A program made the translations under genes and the position numbers. This document shows, piece after piece, positions 7,499 through 14,762 of a stretch of DNA of 29,237 nt (position 1 is its first letter; each line of letters starts with the position of its first letter). This DNA comes from a virus. The DNA is taken from IMG/VR virus record IMGVR_UViG_3300042345_000385, positions 1 to 29,237 of that record; one strand, 5' to 3'. The notes under the pieces were generated by a model. That model searched no databases and was not told the origin of the DNA. It saw nothing but the letters and a program-made list of their open reading frames with translations.

Positions 7499-8473
7499 TT
7501 AGACGGTGGGGTCCACCGCAGGCTTGGTGGTGCCGGTGGGCGACGCCGTGCCCGGCGCGGTGACCGCTCCCGAAGGAGCCGTACCCGGAAGGTTCACGGC
7601 GGGCTTGGACGGTGACGCCGTGCCCGGCACGGTGACTGCGCCTTCCTCCTTAGGTGCCGGTGCATCCGGGGTCACGCCGTCGGGCGCGACCTCGGCGGCG
7701 GGAGCTCCGCTGGGGCCACCGAAGTAGAAGTCGGGGTCCACGAACACGGTGCTGATTTCCAGCGCGACCGGCTCGTGGCCCTCGGTGATCTCCGGCGGCT
7801 CGACCGACGTGCGGAAGAAGGTGTAGTGGCTGTCGTCGTTGAGCGGAGCCAGCAGGCGACCGGGCGTGCCCTTGTCGTCAATGGCGGCGACGTTGTACGG
7901 GCCACGGCCCCACTGCGGCATCGCCAGGGAGATGCCCGACAGCATCAGGGTGGAGACACCGGAGGTGACGGCGATGTCGCCGACGGTGAACTCGTACACA
8001 CCGATCAGCAGGTAGCCGTACTTCTTGCCGGTGGACCCGGCGGCGGTGGTGGAGAAGATCGCGTCTTCCTCCGGCACTGGGCAGTCATCGTCAGACCGGC
8101 CACCCGTCCAGACCTCCAGGGCCACCCCGTACTCGGAAGTTTCGGTCTGGTCGCGGAAGCCGACCGACTCGCCGTTGTAGTCCAGCACCTGCTCCCACTC
8201 GGTGAACAGCGAGATCAAGCCGGTGTTGACGTTGCACAATTCCAAATCGACTTTGTAATGCTTGCGCTCCGGCGGGGTGCGGTCCTGCACGCAGACGCGG
8301 CCCTCGGCGTTGAGCTGCTCCAGCTCCTTGGCCTCGTTCATCACCGCCGTCATTTTCACGCTGACGTAGCCGTCAGTGACGATGCTGTTGGCGGGTCCGG
8401 CGATGGGCAAGCCGCAGGAGTTTATGCGAGTTGCTCTCAAACGGACCCCCTTCACGATGGGGAAAGTAGCCAC
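7499..8473 (-). CDS. Major tail protein (tail tube subunit) with Ala/Pro/Thr-rich C-terminal extension
   Basis: This 324-residue protein begins with the tail-tube-type sequence KGVRLRATRINSCGLPIAG, followed by strands typical of actinophage major tail subunits (VSVKMTAVMNEAKELEQLNAEGR, then YKVDLELCNVN). Residues 1-250 form the tube domain. The last 70 or so residues are a low-complexity arm with repeated PGTASP, KPAV and LPGTAPSGAV units, presumably exposed on the tail surface. The GTG start at 8473 is set by a strong AAGGAGG 6 bases upstream, fitting high expression. A perfect hairpin follows the gene. The identification is firm from N-terminal pattern, size and position. Confidence 0.88.
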   Translation of the reverse strand: MATFPIVKGVRLRATRINSCGLPIAGPANSIVTDGYVSVKMTAVMNEAKELEQLNAEGRVCVQDRTPPERKHYKVDLELCNVNTGLISLFTEWEQVLDYNGESVGFRDQTETSEYGVALEVWTGGRSDDDCPVPEEDAIFSTTAAGSTGKKYGYLLIGVYEFTVGDIAVTSGVSTLMLSGISLAMPQWGRGPYNVAAIDDKGTPGRLLAPLNDDSHYTFFRTSVEPPEITEGHEPVALEISTVFVDPDFYFGGPSGAPAAEVAPDGVTPDAPAPKEEGAVTVPGTASPSKPAVNLPGTAPSGAVTAPGTASPTGTTKPAVDPTV

Positions 8474-8594
8474 GGTGGTCCTCCTTGTAGGTCCCTGGTA
8501 GGTCTGGTTCTAACCGTAGATGGCTCCGGTGCAGCGGGGCGGTGCTATCAGCCCTGCACAGCGCCGGGCGCGGAAGCCGTGATACGCGGAAGTG

Positions 8595-8795
8595 TCACCC
8601 GTCGAGCAGACCGGCCTCGCGGGCGTTGCCCTCGGGCACCCGGTAGGTGCGGCGCAGCCCGCCGGTGCTGATCTCGATGGTCTCCGGCCCGCCGATGTCG
8701 AGCAGCACGCCCAGCGCGGTGGCCCGCAGCCGGTTGTCGGTGAACTCCAGCGTGGCGAAGCCGTCCTCCACGATGGCGTTGACGCCGTAGGGCAT
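8595..8795 (-). CDS. 66-residue head-region protein of unknown function
   Basis: The ATG at 8795 overlaps the TGA of the upstream 302-residue gene (TGATG). The product is strand-rich (FATLEFTDNRLRATALGVLLDIGGPETIEIST) and ends in GGLRRTYRVPEGNAREAGLLDG. That C-terminal pattern resembles short proteins found between capsid and tail genes in other actinophages. It may be a head accessory or connector, but no function can be assigned from sequence. Confidence 0.7.
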   Translation of the reverse strand: MPYGVNAIVEDGFATLEFTDNRLRATALGVLLDIGGPETIEISTGGLRRTYRVPEGNAREAGLLDG

Positions 8796-9703
8796 CAGCA
8801 GCAGGGGCCGTAGGACAGGATGCGCGCGGCGGCAACGGCGTGCTCGTAGCCGACCACCACTGAGCGCTCCGCGACGGCGATGCGCTTGTTGTGCGCGGTG
8901 TCGATGGACTCGCGCACCTGGACGGCGTCGCGCCAGCCGTAGGTCGGGCTAGTGCCGACCATGACGTTCTCCAGCCCCTTGACGTAGCCGCCGCCGAACA
9001 CCCAGGTGTGGCCCAGCGGTGTCTTGAGCGCGGAGCCCGACCGGGTGATGAGGTTGTTGCGGGCCGCATACGCTGCCCACTGCGCCCCGGCGTGGATGAC
9101 GCCGACGGTGTTGGTCATGGCGAACTCGGCCTCGATGCGCGAGACCGCCGACACGATGTCGGGCACGTCGGTGATCTCGTCGCCGCCGGTGGCGTACAGG
9201 TTGGGGTCGACCTCGGTGGAGAAGGGCTCGTACAGCTTGGACCCGTCGCCCGGCTGCTCCAGCGGCGGGGCGTACAGGCCGCTGGTGCCACCACCGGCGC
9301 TCCCGGCGTCGATGAGCAGCCGCTCGGCCAGCTCACGCTCGACCGCCGTCTGCTCCAGCAGGCGCAGGTTCTGCTGCACCCGCTCAAGGATGTCGGTGCG
9401 GGTCTGGGCGGTCAGGTCGCACTCGTCGTATGCCCACACGGTGATGGGCGCGAACGGGTCGAGGTGGCCCGGCCGCTCGCCGGTCTTGAGTTGGCCGTCG
9501 GGGTCGACGCACCACTGCGACTCCCACACGCCGAACGCGCTCTCGCCGCCGTAGTTGTGGCTGCGGAACCGCACGCCCTGGCCCAGGAACCGGGACGGGC
9601 CGGTGACCTCGGTCCACGTCGTGGCGGTGTAGAGCCCCGACGGTGACGGGTTGACCAGCGGGACATCCCACTCCAGTGCGGGGATGACGGCGGGTGTGGT
9701 CAT
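8795..9703 (-). CDS. Second capsid-region structural protein (possible capsid paralogue or minor capsid protein)
   Basis: This 302-residue protein lies directly after the major capsid gene. It begins with ALEWDVPLVNPSPSGLYTATTWTE and continues with GQGVRFRSHNYGGESAFGVWES, a long helix (TRTDILERVQQNLRLLEQTAVERELAERLL) and a C-terminal region with VGVIHAGAQWAAYAARNNL and GHTWVFGGGYVKG. The order E-loop-like strand, long helix and C-terminal alpha/beta region is compatible with an HK97-like coat fold, so it could be a second shell protein such as a pentamer or minor subunit. That is inference. It starts at ATG 9703 with GAGAGGAAG upstream and is coupled to the next gene. Confidence 0.7.
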   Translation of the reverse strand: MTTPAVIPALEWDVPLVNPSPSGLYTATTWTEVTGPSRFLGQGVRFRSHNYGGESAFGVWESQWCVDPDGQLKTGERPGHLDPFAPITVWAYDECDLTAQTRTDILERVQQNLRLLEQTAVERELAERLLIDAGSAGGGTSGLYAPPLEQPGDGSKLYEPFSTEVDPNLYATGGDEITDVPDIVSAVSRIEAEFAMTNTVGVIHAGAQWAAYAARNNLITRSGSALKTPLGHTWVFGGGYVKGLENVMVGTSPTYGWRDAVQVRESIDTAHNKRIAVAERSVVVGYEHAVAAARILSYGPCC

Positions 9704-9730
9704 CTGGGCTTCCTCTCGATATGGGAGAAG

Positions 9731-9762
9731 GCGGGCAACGGGGGGATCAACCCGTTGCCCGC
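9731..9762. terminator. 12-bp hairpin after the major capsid gene
   Basis: GCGGGCAACGGG and its exact complement flank an 8-base loop, between the capsid stop (9788) and the next start (9703). On the minus strand it is followed by CTTCTCCC. It is likely an attenuator that lets capsid transcripts exceed those of downstream genes. Confidence 0.65.
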
Positions 9763-9787
9763 CTCCTTACTGCTAGGTGGAACGCTA

Positions 9788-11554
9788 CTACTTGGCGGTG
9801 GGCTTGGCCGGAGCCTCGACCGGGGCCACGATGGGCTCCGGTCCCGCGCCAGCCGGACCTGCCGGAACACCCGGTGTCAGGTACGGACCAACCTCGGCAG
9901 GCTGGCAGGTGATCTCCTTGCGAGCACCGACGCCGCCGCTGACGCACAACGGGATGCGGACCACGATGGACTTGTTGCACCTCTTGCCTACGGCAATTGC
10001 GTCCTCCGTGAAGAACCTCGTATACCTGTTGACCTGGAGCTGCTCCTTGGGGTACATGACGCCCAGCTCGATGACGTTGCTCATCGCGCGGAACCACGTC
10101 CCGGCCGGGTAGAGGACGATGTCCACCGCTCCCGGCCAGGCCAAGGTGTTGAGGTTGCCCGGCTGGTTGGCCCCACGGGTCTGCCAGTCACCGACGAACT
10201 GGAGCGCGATGTTGCGCGCCGACAGCCACGAGCCGATCTCGGCGTCGGACACGTTGCGCCCGCCGTCCCCGCCCATCATGGCGAGGTCGGCGCGGAGCAC
10301 CTCGTGCAACCACGACGGCGCGATGCCCTCGATGGTCGCGGTGCGGGCCAGACCCTTGTCCAGGCGCAGGTTGGTCGCCGCCAGCGCAAGGCTGTTGAGG
10401 ACCGAACTGGTTGCGCCGACCTGGCTGTTGGGGTCGACCACCAGCGGGGTGCCGGAACCATTGACAACGTCGAGGATGGTGCGGCGGCTGATGGCCCGCA
10501 GGTGCTCTTGGGCGAGCGACTGCATGAACCACTGGATCAGCTCCGGCCAGCCTTGGGTCATCAAGATACCGGCCTCGACGCAGTAGCCCACGACCTGGAG
10601 CCGCAGCTCCTCAAACTCATCGGCGCAGGGAATGTCGACGCACTCCTTGACCGCCGTCGGCTGACCGTCGGGGCCGACCGCTTCCAGTTCGGTCTCGGTG
10701 AAGAAGAACTGGAAGCTGTCGAAGATGCCCGACAGGTCGGGCTCGACCGGCCAGCGCACGCCACCCCGGTTGATGGTGATTTCGGGGAGCGAGAGCAGGT
10801 CGGTTGCGTTGGGCACGTCGCAGAAGTCGTACAACTGCTCCGACGGGGCGCACCAACCACCGGCTGCCGTCAGCGAACCACCGGGGAGCTTGCGCTCGTC
10901 GGTGGCGGCTTCAATGGCGGCGACCAGCGCGTGGCTTTCACCGATCAGCGGCACGTCGCGCTTCAGCCGGGCGAAGCTCTGGGCGAAGTAGCTACCCCGG
11001 GCGACAGCGTTGGACGACCGCGCCTTGCGTGAGCCGGTGCCAACGGAGTCGATGGCACGGGCCAGCTCAGCGAAGCCGATGCGACCGGCCTGGTAGCCGG
11101 GCGCGCCGGGAACCATCTCCCAGCCCGGGCCTTCCGGGGTGGCGGGTGCCTCGACGGTGCCGACACCGGCGAAGTTCACCGGAGCAACCTCGACAGCGGC
11201 GGCGACGGTCTCGGGAGCCTTGACCTCGACCTCGGCGGCGACATCGTCGTCACTGTCGGCTTCGGTCTCCTCCGGTGCGGTGGCGACCTCGGTGGCGGCG
11301 GTGGCCCGCGTCAGCAGGTCGGCCACGTCGGTGCGGTGGGCTTCCTCTTCGGCGGCGGCAGTCGCGGCGGCGGCGTTGATCTGGTCCACGGAGTCGAGGA
11401 GCACCCGCAGGGCTTCCACGTCGTCCTTGGACAGTTCCTCACCGGCTTCCGCACGGGCCTGGATGACATTGATGGACCGCTGCGCCTGGGTGCGAAGCTC
11501 GGCGAGCTCGGCACTGGTGGCGGGCAGTTCCTCTGGCAGAGTGAACACGGGCAC
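9788..11554 (-). CDS. Major capsid protein with fused N-terminal scaffolding domain
   Basis: This 588-residue protein forms the icosahedral shell. Residues 1-190 are charged, Ala/Glu-rich and probably coiled coil (AELAELRTQAQRSINVIQARA, then a long AEVEVKAPETVAAAVEVAP stretch). This matches the delta or scaffold domain removed by the maturation protease in HK97-type heads. Residues from about 230 carry the coat fold: GGWCAPSEQLYDFCDVP, a hydrophobic spine helix, ISRRTILDVVNGSGTP and a C-terminal strand region FTEDAIAVGKRCNKSIVVRI. A Pro/Ala-rich tail ends the protein. GTG 11554 is the start, with AAGGAG 3 bases upstream; GTG two codons later is an alternative with more usual spacing. No separate scaffold gene is seen nearby. 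Confidence 0.85.
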   Translation of the reverse strand: MPVFTLPEELPATSAELAELRTQAQRSINVIQARAEAGEELSKDDVEALRVLLDSVDQINAAAATAAAEEEAHRTDVADLLTRATAATEVATAPEETEADSDDDVAAEVEVKAPETVAAAVEVAPVNFAGVGTVEAPATPEGPGWEMVPGAPGYQAGRIGFAELARAIDSVGTGSRKARSSNAVARGSYFAQSFARLKRDVPLIGESHALVAAIEAATDERKLPGGSLTAAGGWCAPSEQLYDFCDVPNATDLLSLPEITINRGGVRWPVEPDLSGIFDSFQFFFTETELEAVGPDGQPTAVKECVDIPCADEFEELRLQVVGYCVEAGILMTQGWPELIQWFMQSLAQEHLRAISRRTILDVVNGSGTPLVVDPNSQVGATSSVLNSLALAATNLRLDKGLARTATIEGIAPSWLHEVLRADLAMMGGDGGRNVSDAEIGSWLSARNIALQFVGDWQTRGANQPGNLNTLAWPGAVDIVLYPAGTWFRAMSNVIELGVMYPKEQLQVNRYTRFFTEDAIAVGKRCNKSIVVRIPLCVSGGVGARKEITCQPAEVGPYLTPGVPAGPAGAGPEPIVAPVEAPAKPTAK

Positions 11555-11581
11555 TTACTCCTTGTTAGGGGTGACGCTATG

Positions 11582-11591
11582 ACGTTATCGG
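11582..11591 (-). promoter_or_regulatory. CCGATAACGT element upstream of the capsid gene
   Basis: The same 10-mer occurs 7 bases upstream of the portal start (16580-16589). TAACGT within it could be a -10 for the capsid unit, giving a leader of about 20 bases with AAGGAG. No -35 was recognised. Confidence 0.35.
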
Positions 11592-11689
11592 CGATTGCTC
11601 CTCGGCCCGTAGCCAGTACAGGAACGCTCTGCGACGAAACACTAGAACGCCGCCGTGCAACTACGCCGGACGTGGAGTTATGCGAAGAG

Positions 11690-11719
11690 TTGACAACGCC
11701 TACCGAAGTAGGTTAAGCT
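11690..11719 (+). promoter_or_regulatory. Rightward promoter of island 2
   Basis: TTGACA (11690-11695) and TAAGCT (11714-11719) are separated by 18 bases; TTAAGC with 17 bases is equivalent. The spacer has the related form ACGCCTACCGAAGTAGG. Transcription should start near 11726, just before a hairpin. Confidence 0.65.
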
Positions 11720-11731
11720 TCACGGTGTGAA

Positions 11732-11748
11732 GGCGGGATACACCCGCC
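11732..11748 (+). promoter_or_regulatory. 5'-terminal leader hairpin GGCGGG-N5-CCCGCC
   Basis: A perfect 6-bp stem with loop ATACA lies at the predicted 5' end of the island-2 mRNA, upstream of GAAAGGG and the ATG. A similar GCGGG/CCCGC hairpin occurs in the leader at 29179. It may stabilise the mRNA or be a binding site. Confidence 0.5.
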
Positions 11749-11761
11749 AAGAAAGGGCAAC

Positions 11762-11998
11762 ATGACCGACATCATCATCACCGTCACCCGCAAGGGCGAG
11801 GACACCGGCATCTGGCACATCGGTACCGACGCTGACAACCTGATCGCCAAGGCCCAGCAGTCAGTGTCTGACGCTTTCGGCGACAGCAAGCGCGTCATTC
11901 TCATTCGCCTCGACCGCCGTAACCGCGACGACGCCAACGGCACCCTGGTCGTCAACCACACCGGCGAGAACTTCCGCTGGGAGATCGCCACCGTCTAG
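11762..11998 (+). CDS. Small accessory protein of unknown function (island 2)
   Basis: This 78-residue protein begins MTDIIITVTRKGEDTGIWHIGTD, with short strands around an Ala/Asp-rich helix (LIAKAQQSVSDAFGDSKRVILIRL). It is the only gene of a rightward island inserted between the capsid and DUF732 genes. It has its own promoter at 11690, a leader hairpin, GAAAGGG 5 bases before the ATG, and a strong hairpin terminator after the stop. I do not recognise the family. The complete expression cassette strongly supports a real gene. Confidence 0.8.
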   Translation: MTDIIITVTRKGEDTGIWHIGTDADNLIAKAQQSVSDAFGDSKRVILIRLDRRNRDDANGTLVVNHTGENFRWEIATV

Positions 11999-12000
11999 CC

Positions 12001-12047
12001 CGCACAACCGCCAGCACCCCGGCCCGCAAGGGCCGGGGTGTTGTGCG
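12001..12047. terminator. Two-tier hairpin terminator between convergent genes
   Basis: The inner stem CACCCCGGCCC (12015-12025) pairs with 12030-12040 around loop GCAA. The outer CGCACAA (12001-12007) pairs exactly with TTGTGCG (12041-12047). It lies between the convergent stops of 11762-11998 and 12048-12338 and probably works in both directions. The inner stem is nearly the same as that at 18664-18691. Confidence 0.8.
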
Positions 12048-12338
12048 TTATAGGCGCGGGCACAGATGCGTAGCGGCGGCTTGGGAGAACGGGCTGACGT
12101 TGTCGGCGTGCCGGGCGTCGCGCAGCTTCTCCAGCACCCGGCGCAGCACGCGCTCGGTCAGGCTGGCACCGGCCTGGCCGCGCATGACGCACACCGCGTA
12201 CCCGGCGCTGAGCGCGTCGGCGGGGACGGTGTAGCCCAGCGGGGCCACCGCGTCCAGAAAGGCTTGCTCGTTGCTGGCGTGGGCCGGGACGGCAGTCAGC
12301 AGCAGCATCACCACCGCCAGGACCACCGCGCGCTTCAT
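12048..12338 (-). CDS. Secreted DUF732-domain protein
   Basis: This 96-residue protein has a clear Sec signal peptide (MKRAVVLAVVMLLLTAVPAHA, cleavage after AHA near residue 21). The mature part, NEQAFLDAVAPLGYTVPADALSAGYAVCV, has the DUF732 pattern of small exported mycobacterial proteins, with two Cys that could form a disulfide (near residues 50 and 93). DUF732 has no established enzymatic role. It is unusual in the middle of the head genes and was probably taken from a mycobacterial host. Its start overlaps the stop of the upstream gene (ATGA). Confidence 0.8.
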   Translation of the reverse strand: MKRAVVLAVVMLLLTAVPAHASNEQAFLDAVAPLGYTVPADALSAGYAVCVMRGQAGASLTERVLRRVLEKLRDARHADNVSPFSQAAATHLCPRL

Positions 12339-12532
12339 GGTTGCTTACGCACCAGCTTGCGGATCGTGCCGCCACCGGCCATACGCACCTCAGCCTTGGC
12401 CTCGGCGATGGTCAGGAACGGGGCGCTCTCGGGCGAGCTGGTGCCGTCGGGGTAGGTGACGCTGTAGCCGATCAGGTCGCCGGGCTTGGCCGCGACACCC
12501 GCCGCGCGTCGTTTGGAGCAGTTGCACCCCAT
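12335..12532 (-). CDS. 65-residue CNC-motif small protein after the MuF-protease gene
   Basis: The product starts MGCNCSKRRAAG and contains a YPDGTSSPESAPFLTIAEAKAEVRMAGGGTIRKL segment, a short strand-helix unit. Short proteins with an N-terminal CNC motif often accompany capsid maturation genes in actinophages; their function is unknown. It begins 1 base after the upstream stop and couples to the DUF732 gene by ATGA. Confidence 0.75.
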   Translation of the reverse strand: MGCNCSKRRAAGVAAKPGDLIGYSVTYPDGTSSPESAPFLTIAEAKAEVRMAGGGTIRKLVRKQP

Positions 12533-12533
12533 G

Positions 12534-14762
12534 TCAGTACTTGCTCGGGTAGTTGCGGGCCTCCAGCAGCGCGGCGATCTCTTCGGCTGGTGTCGGCGGG
12601 TGCGTGATCTCAGCGGCGCGATCCAGAAGCGCAATCGCTTCGGCGGCGATGATCGCACGTTCGTTTTCGACGCGGGCGTCGTCCATAGCCTCGCGCACCG
12701 CGACCTTGATCTCGTCCAGGCTGAGCCGGGTAACCGACGCGGTGCGGTCTTCGGTGGGGCCAAGCGAGGCCACCAGCGCCAGCGGACGACCCTGGTCATC
12801 CGACCGGCCGCGTGCTGCAAAGCCCGGCGTATTGACCGACAGCGCGGCCACCAGCTCCAGGCCGGAGCCGAAGTCGCGCCAGTCGCCGGACAGCGGGGCC
12901 GACAGGCCCATCTCGACCTGCTCGGGCGTGGCCCACGGGGCGGCGACGCCGGAGAACCAGATGCCGTGCTTGTCCTCGCCGACGCGCACCAGGGCGAAGC
13001 AGGTGCCGGTGTTGTCGTAGTGCGCCGCCGCCGGGCGGGCGCTGAGCCGGTCGGAGGCGTGGCCGGTGCCGACGGTCAACCGGCCGACCGGCAGCCGGGC
13101 ACCGTTGTCCAGCCGCACCGCCGGGCTGGTGTGGAAGTGGGCGTAGTCGGTGGCGCTGCGCGGGACCACGACGCACTCGCTCTGGATCGAGCGGTGGCAT
13201 TGGCCGAAGCACGCCAGGTGGCCGTAGATGCGCCCGTCGTCACCCATCGTGGGCAGCGTCGGGCCGGTCAGGTTCGGGTTCTCAAACAGGCGGTGATCGT
13301 AGACACGGGGCCGGAAGTCTTCAGCGGCCCCGGCCACCAGCGCCACGTCGCGGCTTTCGCGGTCGGCGTTCAGGCTCAGCGTGGTGTCTCCGAAGGCCGG
13401 AGTCGCGACCAGCGTGGTGCCGATCAGCTCGGCCTTGGTGATGGTCTGGTACAGCTCCAGCATGGCGTCGGGGTCATCCAGGGCGTCGGCGGTGGGCTCC
13501 GCGCCGGTGATGTCGGTCAGGACCCACTCGGCGGCGGCGAGGTCGACGCTCGGCCCGGTGACGCCGTGGGCGATATGGTCGGCGGCTTCATCGGCCTCGG
13601 AGCTGTTGAGCAGGTAGCCCGACGCCATCACTCGGCCGTCCTCCACCCGCGCGTCCTCAAGGACTCCCACCGTGTAGGCGTCCAGGTGGCCCTCGGTGGA
13701 CTGCCGGGTCCACATCAGCGGCAGCGGGAAGCTACGGAAGCTCAGCTCGATGTCGCTGCTCAGCATCCGGCCGTCGGAGGTCGGGGTGCCGGTCAGCGCG
13801 ATCACCGCGTCGGTGAAGGTGCGGAACGTCTGCTCGTCCATCGTGGTCTCCTGTCCACTCGCCGCCAGGGCGTTGGTGTTGTTGCTGGTGTAGCCCGGCA
13901 ACATCTCGTCGTCCATCAGCACCGTGACCCGGCACCGGCAGTTGGCGACCTCCTCCGGCGAGCCGGACGGGTCGCACGGGTACTCCAGCCGGTCACTGCC
14001 CACGGTGAAATTACCGCCCAGCGGTGCGCGCTGATTGTGGGCGCGGCGGTGGGTAGGCCGAGTGCGCCCGTCGTTGGTAGCGATCCAGACCTTCTCGGCC
14101 CGGCTGCTTTCGGGAGCGCGGCGACCGGCCTCCACGATGGCGTCGTTGAGCACCGCACCGGAATGCCGCGCCCGCCACTCCTCGATCTCCTCCATCTCCA
14201 CGCTGCCGGGGCTCAGGATCAGCGAGACCGTGATCCGCATCTGCTCGGTGCTGGCGTCCGGCTGGGCGCGCATGGCCCGGTCGATGACGGTAAAGACCGC
14301 GCCGGGCACCTTGTCGGTGTCGGCGCGCATGGTGTCCAGGTGATCCCGCTGGGACTCGGCCAGGCCAGCGTCGGCGGCGACGCGGGCGGCGGCGTCGCGC
14401 ACCTCGGCGGGGTCGAGGCCCATCGAGTCGGCCACGGTCTTGACGGCGAAGTCGTCCACCTCTGGCGCGTCAGCCGACGGCTCGGGTACCGGCAGCTTCA
14501 TCCCCCGCAGCGCGGCGATGGCGGTGACCGACCACAGCAGCCCGGCACCGGCCAGCACGATCAGCTCAGCCACCGAACTCCACGCGGAACTTGAACTCTC
14601 GGCACCGGAGGGGTCCGGCGGCAGGGCGTCGGCGGTCAGCGAGGGCAGCACCGCGTCGGTCAGCGCGGGCATCCACACCCGCAGCGCCTCGGCGTACAGC
14701 TCCTCCATCGCCTTCTCAGCAGCGAGGGTGGTCTCGTCCAGGCGACTTACCGGGGGCCACAT
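12534..14762 (-). CDS. MuF-like minor head protein fused to capsid maturation protease
   Basis: This 742-residue protein joins two head morphogenesis functions. The N-terminal part (to about residue 285) ends with the MuF signature: WIATNDGRTRPTHR near 226-239, NQRAPLGGNF, YPCDPSG and ANCRCRV near 274-279. From about residue 308, SFPLPLMW and QSTEGHLDAY are followed by VTGPSVDLAAAEW (candidate catalytic Ser near 405) and ELIGTTLVATPAFGDTTL, the pattern of S78-type prohead proteases. The C-terminal 250 residues contain a GHLACFGQCH segment and AAAHYDNTGT, which I associate with actinophage maturation proteases. The protease should remove the capsid scaffold domain. It starts by TGATG overlap with portal. 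Confidence 0.88.
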   Translation of the reverse strand: MWPPVSRLDETTLAAEKAMEELYAEALRVWMPALTDAVLPSLTADALPPDPSGAESSSSAWSSVAELIVLAGAGLLWSVTAIAALRGMKLPVPEPSADAPEVDDFAVKTVADSMGLDPAEVRDAAARVAADAGLAESQRDHLDTMRADTDKVPGAVFTVIDRAMRAQPDASTEQMRITVSLILSPGSVEMEEIEEWRARHSGAVLNDAIVEAGRRAPESSRAEKVWIATNDGRTRPTHRRAHNQRAPLGGNFTVGSDRLEYPCDPSGSPEEVANCRCRVTVLMDDEMLPGYTSNNTNALAASGQETTMDEQTFRTFTDAVIALTGTPTSDGRMLSSDIELSFRSFPLPLMWTRQSTEGHLDAYTVGVLEDARVEDGRVMASGYLLNSSEADEAADHIAHGVTGPSVDLAAAEWVLTDITGAEPTADALDDPDAMLELYQTITKAELIGTTLVATPAFGDTTLSLNADRESRDVALVAGAAEDFRPRVYDHRLFENPNLTGPTLPTMGDDGRIYGHLACFGQCHRSIQSECVVVPRSATDYAHFHTSPAVRLDNGARLPVGRLTVGTGHASDRLSARPAAAHYDNTGTCFALVRVGEDKHGIWFSGVAAPWATPEQVEMGLSAPLSGDWRDFGSGLELVAALSVNTPGFAARGRSDDQGRPLALVASLGPTEDRTASVTRLSLDEIKVAVREAMDDARVENERAIIAAEAIALLDRAAEITHPPTPAEEIAALLEARNYPSKY

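Noticed and set aside
9755-11032. A 425-codon plus-strand frame opposite the capsid gene
   Set aside because: It overlaps a well-supported capsid gene, includes the hairpin region and has no coding-like motifs.
12486-14594. A 702-codon open frame on the plus strand opposite the MuF-protease gene
   Set aside because: It is a GC-bias shadow: low-complexity Arg/Gly/His-rich translation, no family motif, and the opposite frame has clear MuF and protease motifs.
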